Source: Rivularia sp034931125 (GTDB lineage Bacteria; Cyanobacteriota; Cyanobacteriia; Cyanobacteriales; Nostocaceae). Taken from it: 64,000 nt of DNA. A model generated the notes under the pieces. That model was not told the origin of the DNA. It was given only the letters and a program-made list of their open reading frames with translations, and ran no database searches. The DNA is taken from the NCBI RefSeq assembly GCF_034931125.1, contig NZ_JAYGHM010000032.1, positions 1 to 64,000 of the forward strand, read 5' to 3'. Every line of letters begins with the position of its first letter. The stretch's first letter is position 1. Shown here piece by piece: positions 42,714-51,912 of this stretch. The position numbers and the translations under genes are program-made.

Positions 42714-43736
42714 TTAAGCTTTGGATGACTCCGTAGACGGTGCAATATCAGGCTGATACTTCAACAAAAAGCCACGATCTCCGATAATAAATCCTTTCTC
42801 AGGAGACAAGAAAACGATTTTGTAAAAATTTGTTGCAACATTTTCTACATCACGGTCTTTCTCCCAAGTTTGTCCTCCGTCAGTGCTGCGAAGTAAATTA
42901 GCGCTACCCCCACTAACCCATATTTCGGATGGAGTACGGTAGGCTAAATCGAGCAATCCCCAACTTGTGGATATTTCTGGATATTTAGCGTCAAGCCATT
43001 CTTCCAAATTGTTTGGTTCGCTAAACTGGATTTGTCCACCTCGCGCTAACATCCACATTTGCCCGTTTTGAGCAAAACCCATGTTTTCTACTTTGCGAGA
43101 ACTATTGCGGTTGTGCTGAACCCAAGCATTTTGTCCGGGTTCCCAAGTGGAATAGAAGTTACCTTTACCAGAAACCGCAATATATTTACCATCTTCGGAA
43201 CGTTCAATGTTGCGTACAACCCCAACAGATTCTGCAACTTGCGCTTTCCAGTTTTTCCCTCCGTCAGTGGTTTTGTATATTGCTCCCACGTCAGTAGCCA
43301 TTTCAGCGCTATTTTTACCCAGAGCCACAATATTAACGGGATTACCGGGTAGCTTTTCGCTCAAAGGAATGCTCGACCAAGTTTTACCTTCATCGTTGGT
43401 GTGTAGCAATGTAGAAGGTTCCACAGCTATCCATCCTTCATCTCCGGCAAAATCGATGGCATTAAAACGGTAGTTTTCGTCATCCAACTGCAAAGCGATC
43501 GGCTTCCATGTTTCACCACCGTCTTGGGTTTCTAAAAGAGCAGCTTTACTACCAACGATAAAACCGTGATTGGGATTGCCGGTAAAAGCAATATCGAACA
43601 GCTTGGCATCAGTAGGTATAGAAATTGGCTCCCAAGGGTTGTAACTCATGGAAGGAACGGTACTACAACCGACACACATGAGAGCGATCGCCAACAAAGC
43701 CACTATTTGGCGGCTAATTCTCAAATTTGATAACAT
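42714..43736 (-). CDS. ycf48: Photosystem II assembly factor Ycf48
   Basis: A 340-residue lumenal lipoprotein (signal VALLAIALMCVGCSTVPS, lipobox Cys at about 24). Seven-bladed propeller repeats carry the TxDGGxTW motif (ETQDGGETW, HTNDEGKTW, KTTDGGKNW, STDGGQTW). It binds the D1 precursor during early PSII assembly and repair (HCF136 in plants). It lies between rubA and psbE, all functions of PSII reaction-centre assembly. Confidence 0.96.
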   Translation of the reverse strand: MLSNLRISRQIVALLAIALMCVGCSTVPSMSYNPWEPISIPTDAKLFDIAFTGNPNHGFIVGSKAALLETQDGGETWKPIALQLDDENYRFNAIDFAGDEGWIAVEPSTLLHTNDEGKTWSSIPLSEKLPGNPVNIVALGKNSAEMATDVGAIYKTTDGGKNWKAQVAESVGVVRNIERSEDGKYIAVSGKGNFYSTWEPGQNAWVQHNRNSSRKVENMGFAQNGQMWMLARGGQIQFSEPNNLEEWLDAKYPEISTSWGLLDLAYRTPSEIWVSGGSANLLRSTDGGQTWEKDRDVENVATNFYKIVFLSPEKGFIIGDRGFLLKYQPDIAPSTESSKA

Positions 43737-43839
43737 TTCTATCAGTTCTATTCAGTTAACTTTTTCTTAATTTTCTTAATTTGTGTATTGAAAGCTGGCT
43801 GTAGGTGGTTTATGTGTCCACCATTACATACATGGGTTC

Positions 43840-44172
43840 TCATTTTAAGCCATACAGACTGATAAAAAACAGGAACCCAAGAGCCAAAGCGCCAAAAATC
43901 AAGAGATTTTTTTGACCAGGTGTCAATTTATTAACGCCAAATCCATAGCCAAGATTTTCCGAAAAACCGGAAGCAGTCCCGGCAGGACCGACATTTTCAA
44001 AAGCTTTCATTTTTGCCGTACAAACTGGACAGCGCCAAGTTAGAGGCAAATCGGCAAAAGCAGTACCGGCGGGAATGTTATGGCTATCATCCCCTTTCTC
44101 TGGTTCGTAGACATAACCGCAGGCACGACACTCATAGCGGTCTAGCTCGGTATTTTCAACAAGTTCGCTCAT
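43840..44172 (-). CDS. rubA: Membrane-anchored rubredoxin RubA
   Basis: A 110-residue protein with a rubredoxin domain binding one Fe through YECRACGYVYEP and WRCPVCTAKM (two CxxC). A flexible linker follows, then a C-terminal transmembrane helix (LLIFGALALGFLFFISLYG). RubA is needed for PSII (and, as reported in some species, PSI) assembly. The ATG at 44172 is preferred; an in-frame TTG 12 bp upstream would add four residues. 103 bp upstream of ycf48, divergent from ndhC. Confidence 0.95.
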   Translation of the reverse strand: MSELVENTELDRYECRACGYVYEPEKGDDSHNIPAGTAFADLPLTWRCPVCTAKMKAFENVGPAGTASGFSENLGYGFGVNKLTPGQKNLLIFGALALGFLFFISLYGLK

Positions 44173-44304
44173 GATGCTAGACAAGGCAAAGCTTAAATAT
44201 ACGTTAAAAATTATGACACAGTTGTCAGGTATTTCTATGAAAAGCGAAAACTAATCAAATAGCTATCCGCGTTTATTTAACACGTTTTAGAACGCTCGAA
44301 TCGA

Positions 44305-44310
44305 TATAAT
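44305..44310 (+). promoter_or_regulatory. Candidate -10 box for ndhCKJ
   Basis: TATAAT 52 bp before the ndhC GTG, within the divergent rubA-ndhC region. The -35 position (near 44282-44288, ACGTTTT) is only weakly matching. Confidence 0.4.
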
Positions 44311-44361
44311 GTAAAAGAAAATTACAAAGTTAATTTCGTTAATAACGGATTTGTATTTATT

Positions 44362-44724
44362 GTGTTTGTCCTCTCCGGTTACGAATACCTTTTAGGCTTT
44401 TTAATAGTGTGCAGCTTAGTGCCTGCACTAGCTTTATCTGCTTCCAAACTTTTGCGACCGAGCAGTCGCAACCCGGAACGGCGCACCACTTACGAATCTG
44501 GGATGGAACCGATTGGTGGAGCCTGGATTCAGTTCAATATCCGCTACTATATGTTTGCGCTAGTGTTCGTGGTCTTTGATGTTGAGACCGTATTCTTATA
44601 TCCTTGGGCAGTTGCCTTCCATCGTTTAGGTTTACTCGCATTTATTGAAGCGCTTGTTTTTATAGGAATTCTCGTAGTTGCCCTAGTGTACGCATGGCGT
44701 AAAGGAGCTTTAGAATGGTCTTAG
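44362..44724 (+). CDS. ndhC: NAD(P)H-quinone oxidoreductase subunit 3
   Basis: A 120-residue membrane subunit of the cyanobacterial NDH-1 complex (respiration and PSI cyclic flow). Three helices; conserved ERRTTYESGMEPIGGAWIQ and FVVFDVETVFLYPWAVAF. GTG start. Overlaps ndhK by 10 bp, so translation is coupled. Confidence 0.97.
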   Translation: MFVLSGYEYLLGFLIVCSLVPALALSASKLLRPSSRNPERRTTYESGMEPIGGAWIQFNIRYYMFALVFVVFDVETVFLYPWAVAFHRLGLLAFIEALVFIGILVVALVYAWRKGALEWS

Positions 44725-45437
44725 ATAATACAAAAGAAGAACGTATTCTCAATCCGATACAGCGCCCCAACGTGACCCAAGAGCTATCGGAAAATGTGAT
44801 TTTGACTACTGTTGATGACCTCTACAACTGGGCGCGACTTTCTAGTTTGTGGCCTTTGTTGTTTGGTACAGCTTGCTGTTTTATTGAATTTGCGGCTTTA
44901 ATCGGCTCTCGATTCGATTTTGACCGTTTTGGATTAATTCCCCGTTCTAGCCCCCGGCAAGCCGATTTAATCATTACAGCTGGTACAATCACCATGAAGA
45001 TGGCACCCCAACTAGTGCGTCTTTACGAACAAATGCCAGACCCCAAGTATGTAATTGCGATGGGTGCTTGCACGATTACCGGGGGTATGTTCAGCGTAGA
45101 TTCTCCTACCGCAGTGCGGGGAGTTGATAAACTGATTCCGGTAGATGTTTATTTACCAGGTTGTCCTCCACGTCCGGAAGCGATTATCGATGCGATTATC
45201 AAACTGCGGAAAAAGATTGCTGATGATTCGATGCAGGAGCGGGGTTTAATTAAGCAAACTCACCGCTACTACAGTACGACTCACAGCATGAAGCCTGTAG
45301 ACCAAATTCTCACAGGACAATATTTACGCTCGGAAACGCGCATCGCTCCACCGAAAGAATTAACCGAAAGCATTGGTATGCCAGTACCGCCTGCTGTATT
45401 AGCTTCTCAAAAGCAAGAGGAAGTAGAACGTGGCTGA
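44715..45437 (+). CDS. ndhK: NAD(P)H-quinone oxidoreductase subunit K
   Basis: A 240-residue peripheral subunit carrying the N2 [4Fe-4S] cluster. Ligand cysteines are in FGTACCFIEF, MGACTITGG and LPGCPPRPEA. The C-terminal 60 residues (YYSTTHSMKPVDQILTGQYL) are typical of the cyanobacterial form. It overlaps ndhC by 10 bp and ndhJ by 8 bp. Confidence 0.97.
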   Translation: MVLDNTKEERILNPIQRPNVTQELSENVILTTVDDLYNWARLSSLWPLLFGTACCFIEFAALIGSRFDFDRFGLIPRSSPRQADLIITAGTITMKMAPQLVRLYEQMPDPKYVIAMGACTITGGMFSVDSPTAVRGVDKLIPVDVYLPGCPPRPEAIIDAIIKLRKKIADDSMQERGLIKQTHRYYSTTHSMKPVDQILTGQYLRSETRIAPPKELTESIGMPVPPAVLASQKQEEVERG

Positions 45438-45954
45438 AGAATCAAAACCAGTACCCGCAGAAGAGCAGTCCCCTGTAGAAACAGGCAAAGTATCTAAATG
45501 GCTGAGTGAAAACGACTTTGCTCACGAGACTTTAGAAGCCGACCATAGCGGAGTAGAAATAATTAAAGTAGAGTCGGATTTTCTTCTCCCTATCTGTACT
45601 GCTTTATACGCTTACGGATTTAACTATCTCCAGTGTCAATGCGGTATAGATTTAGGACCGGGAGACCAGTTAGTCAGTATGTATCATTTGGCTAAAGTCA
45701 GTGATAATGCCGATAGACCAGAAGAAGTTCGTGTAAAAGTATTCTTGCCTCGCGAAAATCCCACAGTACCTTCAGTGTATTGGATTTGGAAAACAGCCGA
45801 TTGGCAAGAGCGCGAATCTTACGATATGTACGGCATTATTTACGAAGGACACCCAAACTTAAAGCGAATTTTGATGCCAGAAGATTGGGTCGGATTTCCT
45901 TTGCGTAAGGATTACATTTCGCCAGACTTTTATGAATTGCAAGACGCTTATTAA
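45430..45954 (+). CDS. ndhJ: NAD(P)H-quinone oxidoreductase subunit J
   Basis: A 174-residue peripheral subunit (30-kDa/NuoC family). Signature ERESYDMYGIIYEGHPNLKR and GFPLRKDY are present. GTG start, overlapping ndhK by 8 bp. Last gene of the ndhCKJ unit, closed by a hairpin. Confidence 0.96.
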   Translation: MAEESKPVPAEEQSPVETGKVSKWLSENDFAHETLEADHSGVEIIKVESDFLLPICTALYAYGFNYLQCQCGIDLGPGDQLVSMYHLAKVSDNADRPEEVRVKVFLPRENPTVPSVYWIWKTADWQERESYDMYGIIYEGHPNLKRILMPEDWVGFPLRKDYISPDFYELQDAY

Positions 45955-45980
45955 TGCAATTTGTATAAAAATAATAATTT

Positions 45981-46012
45981 TACCCCACGAGTAAAATCGG
46001 GGGTATTTTTTT
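45981..46012 (+). terminator. Terminator after ndhCKJ
   Basis: TACCCC (45981-45986) and GGGGTA (46000-46005) form the stem, followed by seven T. It lies just before a palindromic dispersed element. Confidence 0.8.
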
Positions 46013-46120
46013 CTCGTTCCCAGTCTCCGGCTGGGAATGCATCTCTTAAGGCTCTGCCTTGTTTATATACCGGAGGCGGAGCCTCCCGCAAGGCATTCCT
46101 AGGCAGAGCCTGGGAACGAG
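46013..46120. repeat. Dispersed palindromic element, copy B
   Basis: 108 bp bounded by perfect 11-bp inverted ends CTCGTTCCCAG and CTGGGAACGAG. Internal blocks GGCTGGGAA, AAGGCTCTGCCTT, CGGAGGCGGAGCCTC and AGGCAGAGCCT match copy A (14852-14954) in order. The structure (inverted ends, no ORF, intergenic) suits a MITE-like element. Confidence 0.75.
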
Positions 46121-46204
46121 GAAACGAGGAAATTCCTAGCTCCTAACTCTTTTAATCCAAAATCCATTGACGCGAAAGCGTCTTCCCGCAGGGTAATCCA
46201 AAAT

Positions 46205-47092
46205 CTAAAATCCCGCAAGGGGATCTGTTTCCGAAAGATCTGTTTGCATGGGTTGAGATTCTAGATGGTTGAGAAAATCGAGTAATTCTTCTTCTGTGAG
46301 TAAAGTTCTTCCTCGTTTACCGTAGGTGTCGATCAAATATTCTCTTCCTTGCTGTGGAGTCCAACCGAGACGCTCAAGCTCAACGTCGGTTTTGGCAATC
46401 ACATCAGATAAATCTACGGGTTCGGTCTTTTTCCTTTTTTTGGTTGTGCTTGTTTTTGATGTTTTTTTAATAGAATCCGTTTCAGTGTTTTGATTAATTG
46501 GAGTAACGTTACTCGGAGTCGGATTTTCTTCTGCTTCGAGTTCGTCGTCGGACATGATATCCCTATCTTTTATTGGTGTATCAAACTCCGGCTCGTTGTA
46601 TGTGGGAATAGGTAATGGTTTATCTAAGTCTTGGTCGTAAATCTCGCTGTAATCATCTGTTGAAAATACGTCTGGATTGGATGAAATTGCTTGCGGTGCT
46701 TGGGTAGGGCTGCTTGGTGGAGTTATTGGCGCGATTTGCGTTGGGGCCATTGCACTGGTATTAGCGTACTCAGGAGCTTCAACTGAGGGAACCGCAGAAT
46801 GATTTGCAAGTAGCTGTAAGTTAGGTTTTGGAGAAGCTGAAACTTCTTTTTGAGCGATCGCTTTTTGCTGTACTTCTGTTTGTGGTTCTTCCTTGGTGAT
46901 TAAAACCATTAATGCCCGAATTCTAGATTTATCTTCTGCTTCTTCAACGGTTTCGGCTGCGGCCATTCCGGTAGCACGGGTTACGCCTTCAATTTGTACG
47001 CTAGAGCGGACAATATATTTACCGTTGTAAATTTCTACTAATTCCGAGATTAGGCTACCTGTAGGATACAAGCTCTGAAATTGAGCCAACAT
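46205..47092 (-). CDS. Conserved cyanobacterial protein of unknown function
   Basis: A 295-residue protein in three parts. Residues 1-70 form an alpha-beta domain (GSLISELVEIYNGKYIVRSSVQIEGVTRATGMAAAETVEEAEDKSRIRALMVLI). A long acidic/Pro/Ser/Thr linker (70-220) with a Lys-rich patch follows. The C-terminal 60 residues are helical (LERLGWTPQQGREYLIDTYGKRGRTLLTEEELLDFLNHLE). The N-terminal pattern resembles a single-strand-annealing or Rad52/Erf-like substrate domain, but weakly. The last codons and TAG (DPLAGF) lie in an ATCCAAAATCTAAAATCC-type repeat, so the native C-terminus may differ. Confidence 0.7.
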   Translation of the reverse strand: MLAQFQSLYPTGSLISELVEIYNGKYIVRSSVQIEGVTRATGMAAAETVEEAEDKSRIRALMVLITKEEPQTEVQQKAIAQKEVSASPKPNLQLLANHSAVPSVEAPEYANTSAMAPTQIAPITPPSSPTQAPQAISSNPDVFSTDDYSEIYDQDLDKPLPIPTYNEPEFDTPIKDRDIMSDDELEAEENPTPSNVTPINQNTETDSIKKTSKTSTTKKRKKTEPVDLSDVIAKTDVELERLGWTPQQGREYLIDTYGKRGRTLLTEEELLDFLNHLESQPMQTDLSETDPLAGF

Positions 47093-48339
47093 AATATTTC
47101 TACCAATTTAAGTCTGCTTTTATGTGGATGGTTGCTGGTGAAAATTTAATTTAGATTAACTGCAACCTATTAGGGAAAACTATTTCTTACTTTAATTAAG
47201 CAAGGGTTTGAATTTGAAAAAATTTTCCCCTTTGAGATATCGTTCAGTCATGTATCAAAAAACTTGCTACAACCTTTTGATGTGTTATGGTATTTACCGA
47301 CGGTGCTGACAGAGGGTGTTTGATATATTTTTCTTCGCAGAAAAATAGTTAATACCTGCACCGCAAACTACCCTAACATATGTACGGCTATGGTCGGGGT
47401 AATTTTATATGTGTTTCTCCATGATTTAATTCTGGCGTTGCATTTCGTTGTTAAACTACCAGACGGCTGTAGTTCTATTTTGATTGCAGGATCTGTCCTA
47501 CTGTAACGAAGTCCGCTCTCGGTGTTTCGATTGTAGCGAATGTTGGAGTCGGTGAAGTCATTTTTTAGCTGCTGCTGAGTAATTTTTAGTGGCGTTGCTA
47601 TAAATGCTATACTAATTACCCAAATTGCTATCCAGAAAATAGTTCTGGAAGTACGCTCCTTATTTACAATAATGAAGTAATGGTTCCACCTCACTACGCG
47701 GTTTTGCTGCTGACCTGATTGTTACCGATTCTACATAAGGGGCTGTTCGGTTCGTCGGCAGTTTTTCCGAGTACATTCTCAGAGTTTGGCGGCACTTAAG
47801 TACCCGAATGTGGCGAACAATAGAACATGGACTCGTTAACCGCAGACCAATAAACGGAAAACTAGTTAGGCGATTTGTTCGCTTGTTACTCATTGCTCCG
47901 CTACTCGTAATTGGTTCGGGCGGGGTAATAATTATTTCAGGCGTGCTTTGTCAGATTAGGAATAATGTTGGAACTTTTTGCCGAACAAACTCTGAGATAA
48001 TTGTGCAATACCTTCCAAGGGGGCGGGTAATTCGTTTCTAGATAACCGAAACAATTTTAGATTTTGCGGAAAGGTTGGGGGTGTAGATGTTCTTTCCTTC
48101 AAACTTTCCTGCGGCAGATTTTGGATTTTGGTTTCAACTAAGATAATTTTTGTAGAAATGAAATTTTTTGCAAATTGTAAATCTAAAATCCTCAAAACTC
48201 CCGATTCATCGGTGGAATTAATCTAAAACCGCAAATTGCAAATCCAAAATTGACTGACTTCTTTTTTGTGGTCAGGGTATACGCAATCGGGCGAACCAAT
48301 TAAAAAAAACGATGTTTTGACCAAAGGTCGGTTCAGTGC
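47093..48339. other. Long intergenic region with repeats
   Basis: 1.25 kb without a well-supported gene. A GTG-initiated minus-strand frame at 47368-47694 (108 residues, one hydrophobic segment TIFWIAIWVISIAFIATP) is possible but lacks a ribosome-binding site. The GCGGAAAG hairpin repeat (48055-48109) and TCCAAAATC/GATTTTGGA units fill the 3' part. The 5' part includes a possible ncRNA-like AT-rich stretch but nothing recognisable. Confidence 0.4.
48055..48109. repeat. Hairpin repeat (GCGGAAAG family), copy 2
   Basis: Shares TTTTGCGGAAAG, GGGGTGTAGAT, TTCTT and AAACTTTCC with the copy between psbL and psbJ (41840-41893). GGAAAGGTTTGG-type arms pair with CAAACTTTCC, less perfectly than in copy 1. 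Flanked on both sides by TCCAAAATC-type units. Confidence 0.7.
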
Positions 48340-50667
48340 ATGGAATTTTCAATCGCTACACTCCTTGCCAATTTCACTGATGATAAATTGGTAGCTCGCA
48401 AACTTCTGGAGAAAAAACTTGGTTGTGAAGATGATGAGAGCATACAAAAACTGGAAATTGCCTTAGAGGTTTTAGAAAAAATCGGAATTTTGGCGAAGGA
48501 ACGAGGCAAGTACCGCCGTCTTTCGGAAGATTCTTTGATTGAAGCTAAACTACGATGTTCCTCTAAGGGCTTTTGTTTTGCAATTCAAGACATAGAAGCT
48601 GCTGAAGATATTTACATCCGGGAAAGTCATTTGAGCAATGCTTGGAATGGCGATCGCGTTTTGGTAAGAGTTCTCAAAGAAGGTAGCCGCAGACGTTCAC
48701 CAGAGGGCGAAGTCAAACTGGTTTTAGAACGTTCTAACCACACTTTGTTAGCACGAATTAAGCAGATAGAAGGAGGTTTCCGCGCCGTACCTTTAGATGA
48801 CCGGCTGCTGTTTGAACTCAAATTGCAGGATAATAATATTACTTTAGATCGTGCGATCGACCATCTTGCTCACGTACAAGTACTGCGCTATCCGCTGGCT
48901 CAGTACCCACCTTTGGGTAAAGTGGTACAAATCCTCGGTAGCGATGCGGAAGCTGCTGCGGATATCGATTTAGTCACCTGCAAACACGACCTTTCCCGGA
49001 CTTTTCCGGCGAATATCGAAGATGCAGCCGCCAAATTACCCAAACGGTTACTTAAAGCAGACCGTAAAAATCGCCTCGATTTAACAGACAAGTTTACTAT
49101 TAGTATTGGCTTTAATGCTGAATCGGTAATAGTTAGGGAAAACGCCATATCTCTAGAAGAAACTGAAGAAGGAAATTGGTTGCTGGGCTTTCATATCGCC
49201 GATGTTTCTCATTACGTACAGCCTGATGAAGCTTTAGACCGCGAAGCTTTAAAGCGGGGAAGAACCGTTTATTTAGGGGACTTAGTATTGCAAATGCTAC
49301 CAGATGGTGTTGCTGCAAGAAGTTCCTTGGTTACGGGAAGCGATCGCTTGGCGATTTCTTTTCTAATTACTTTGGATGGAGAAACCGGAGTTGTTCTGGA
49401 CTGGGAAATTCAGCCCAGCGTGGTTAATGTTGATAAGCATTTAAACCAAAAGCAGGCTTTGGGAATTCTTGCGGCTGATACTAAGGAATCTCCTGATGTC
49501 ATAGAAATGTTGCAACAGTTGCAAGCTTTAGCGACAGTTCTTAAAGAACAACGTTTGGCTAGAGGTAGCTTACAGTTAAATCTGCCTTGCAAGCAAAACC
49601 CTTTCTATGATGAAGGTGCAAGCGGGTGCGTCACACAAACCGATTCGCCAGTTAGTTCTTTGTTAACGGAATTAGTACTGCTAACAAATCAGTTAATGGC
49701 AAATCATCTGAACGCTTTGGGTGTTCCTGCGGTGTGGCGAGTTCAGGGCGCACCTGACTCTGAAGATGTCCAGGAAATGCTGAAGCTGGCTATTAATTTA
49801 GGTGTAGAACTAGCGCTACCGGATGATATTGAGATTCAACCTTTGGATTACCAACACTTGACTAAAGTGTTTGCAGAATCTGCTTCCGAACAAGTTCTAA
49901 CTTATTTATTGCAAGACACTCTTAAACCACCCGTTTACACTACCAATCAAGGGGGACACTTTGGTTTAGCGCTGCCAGACGGTTACGTTCACTGTACTGC
50001 TCCTTTACGGCGCTATCCCGATTTATTGATGCAACGGGTATTTTATGCCTTAATCGAAAACGGACGTGATCGCCGCAATACTCGGGTCAAAGAACGAGTG
50101 AATCTTCGTTCGAGTAATTGCCACGGTGAAATTAACTGGAATGTTTTATCTCCGGAGTTACAGCAGGAATTACAAATCGATTTGGCAAGGGTGATTACCC
50201 AAATCAACGATCGCGAAAAGGAAGTCCAAGAAGCTGAAGCCGATTTAGAAGGTCTCAAAAGAGCGGCTTTGATGAAACAGCGGATTGGTGAAGTCTTTAG
50301 TGGTGTAATTACTGGTGTCCAATCCTACGGGTTTTTCGTAGAAATTGAGGTGCCATCGCCAGATGAAGAAATTAACAACGTACCTTTACGTGTAGAAGGA
50401 CTGGTACACGTTAGTTCTCTCAAAGACGACTGGTATGAATATCGCGCTCGACAGCAAGCATTGTTTGGTCGTAAAAATCGAGCATCTTATCGGTTGGGCG
50501 ACCGTGTAGCTGTCCAGGTTAAGAGTGTAGATTATTACCGTCAGCAAATCGATTTAGTAACTGTTGGTAGCGAAGGTCCAACTGGCGATCGCGATGAACC
50601 GACCGGCTATTATGTGCCGCAACATTACGAGTCGGACGATTTAGAAGACTATGAAGAGGAAAATTAA
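48340..50667 (+). CDS. RNB-family (RNase II/R, Zam-like) protein with altered catalytic aspartates
   Basis: A 775-residue protein of the RNase II/R family. An N-terminal winged helix and a cold-shock-like OB domain (RCSSKGFCFAIQDI) precede the RNB domain (about 215-590), and a C-terminal S1 domain follows (GEVFSGVITGVQSYGFFVEI). RNB landmarks are present: LLGFHIADVSHYVQP, REALKRGRTVYL, DRLAISFLI, CTAPLRRYPDLLMQR. The aspartate cluster that binds Mg2+ (normally TIDG..A.DFDDA) is replaced by TISIGF..VRENAISLEE, so hydrolysis may be lost. Synechocystis Zam (acetazolamide resistance) is an RNB-family paralogue and the likely orthologue. ubiX follows 210 bp later. Confidence 0.88.
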   Translation: MEFSIATLLANFTDDKLVARKLLEKKLGCEDDESIQKLEIALEVLEKIGILAKERGKYRRLSEDSLIEAKLRCSSKGFCFAIQDIEAAEDIYIRESHLSNAWNGDRVLVRVLKEGSRRRSPEGEVKLVLERSNHTLLARIKQIEGGFRAVPLDDRLLFELKLQDNNITLDRAIDHLAHVQVLRYPLAQYPPLGKVVQILGSDAEAAADIDLVTCKHDLSRTFPANIEDAAAKLPKRLLKADRKNRLDLTDKFTISIGFNAESVIVRENAISLEETEEGNWLLGFHIADVSHYVQPDEALDREALKRGRTVYLGDLVLQMLPDGVAARSSLVTGSDRLAISFLITLDGETGVVLDWEIQPSVVNVDKHLNQKQALGILAADTKESPDVIEMLQQLQALATVLKEQRLARGSLQLNLPCKQNPFYDEGASGCVTQTDSPVSSLLTELVLLTNQLMANHLNALGVPAVWRVQGAPDSEDVQEMLKLAINLGVELALPDDIEIQPLDYQHLTKVFAESASEQVLTYLLQDTLKPPVYTTNQGGHFGLALPDGYVHCTAPLRRYPDLLMQRVFYALIENGRDRRNTRVKERVNLRSSNCHGEINWNVLSPELQQELQIDLARVITQINDREKEVQEAEADLEGLKRAALMKQRIGEVFSGVITGVQSYGFFVEIEVPSPDEEINNVPLRVEGLVHVSSLKDDWYEYRARQQALFGRKNRASYRLGDRVAVQVKSVDYYRQQIDLVTVGSEGPTGDRDEPTGYYVPQHYESDDLEDYEEEN

Positions 50668-50877
50668 TCGTTAAGTCGTCAGTTAAAAATTAGGAGTTAG
50701 CAGTGAGGAGTTGTGAGTTTTTTGATCGAACTGCCGTTTCTAACTCATCTTAAATGTGAATTAACGCACCGATAAACCTAAATTAGGATAAAAGGCGTTT
50801 TTAATTTACCGTACTGCATAACTCCTAATTTTTTTTATCAAATTCTCAGATAAAAAATAATTACTACAAACAACCAA

Positions 50878-51495
50878 GTGTCCAATAACGTCAAGCCATT
50901 AATATTAGGTGTCTCAGGTGCATCAGGTTTAATTTACGCCGTTCGCGCTCTCAAATTTTTGCTAGAAGCAGAATATGCTGTGGAATTAGTCGCATCCAAA
51001 TCCAGCTTTATGGTTTGGCAATCGGAACAAGGTACCCCCATGCCGTCGGAACCAAAAGCACAGGAGCAATTTTGGCGACAGCAAGCAGGAGTGGAGCTAA
51101 CAGGAAAACTATACTGTCATCCTTGGGCTGATGTCGGAGCAAATATTGCTAGCGGTTCCTTCCGCACTTTAGGAATGATAATTATGCCTTGCAGTATGAG
51201 TACTGTAGCTAAATTAGCTGGTGGGTTGAGTTCGGATTTATTAGAAAGGGCTGCCGACGTTCAACTTAAAGAGGGGCGAAAGTTGATTGTCGTACCCCGC
51301 GAAACACCTTTTAGTTTGATTCACCTGCGTAATTTAGTTAGTTTAGCAGAAGCGGGAGCCAGAATAGTTCCGGCAATTCCTGCTTGGTATCATCATCCCC
51401 AAACTGTTGAGGATTTGGTTGATTTTGTTGTCGCTCGTAGTTTAGATCAACTTGATATTGATTGCGTCCCGATCAAACGTTGGCAAGGTCGTTGA
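50878..51495 (+). CDS. ubiX: Flavin prenyltransferase UbiX
   Basis: A 205-residue flavoprotein that prenylates FMN to make the cofactor of UbiD decarboxylases. Family blocks are GVSGASGLIYAVRAL, MIIMPCSMSTVAKLAGG, LLERAADVQLKEGRKLIVVPRETP and IPAWYHHPQTVEDLVDFVV. GTG start. In cyanobacteria it serves plastoquinone ring decarboxylation together with UbiD, which is not in this window. The stop lies 18 bp before a heptanucleotide repeat that runs into an assembly gap. Confidence 0.95.
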   Translation: MSNNVKPLILGVSGASGLIYAVRALKFLLEAEYAVELVASKSSFMVWQSEQGTPMPSEPKAQEQFWRQQAGVELTGKLYCHPWADVGANIASGSFRTLGMIIMPCSMSTVAKLAGGLSSDLLERAADVQLKEGRKLIVVPRETPFSLIHLRNLVSLAEAGARIVPAIPAWYHHPQTVEDLVDFVVARSLDQLDIDCVPIKRWQGR

Positions 51496-51513
51496 GAGTA
51501 GGGAGTGGGGAGT

Positions 51514-51767
51514 NNNNNNNNNNNNNNNNNNNNNNNNNNNNNNNNNNNNNNNNNNNNNNNNNNNNNNNNNNNNNNNNNNNNNNNNNNNNNNNNNNNNNNN
51601 NNNNNNNNNNNNNNNNNNNNNNNNNNNNNNNNNNNNNNNNNNNNNNNNNNNNNNNNNNNNNNNNNNNNNNNNNNNNNNNNNNNNNNNNNNNNNNNNNNNN
51701 NNNNNNNNNNNNNNNNNNNNNNNNNNNNNNNNNNNNNNNNNNNNNNNNNNNNNNNNNNNNNNNNNNN
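51514..51767. other. Assembly gap (254 N) in a heptanucleotide repeat
   Basis: Both edges are short tandem repeat: GAGTAGGGAGTGGGGAGT on the left and TGGGGAGTAGGGAGTAGGG on the right. The missing part is probably more of the same repeat. Frames spanning it are not real genes. Confidence 0.9.
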
Positions 51768-51912
51768 TGGGGAGTAGGGAGTAGGGAATTGAAATAATTT
51801 TGCGTGAAATCGGATTTTAGCCAAACCGGGAAATAATAAATCAAAGCTTTTATTTTTTCAAGTTTTAATTAAAGGTAATATAAATTTTTCAATCGTATTT
51901 ATCTTAGTTCTT

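Noticed and set aside
47368..47694. 108-residue minus-strand ORF with one hydrophobic segment
   Set aside because: GTG start without a ribosome-binding site, in a repeat-rich region with other random frames; mentioned only as a possibility.
51452..51844. Several ORFs spanning the first N run
   Set aside because: They exist only because N codons are read as open; no real coding evidence.
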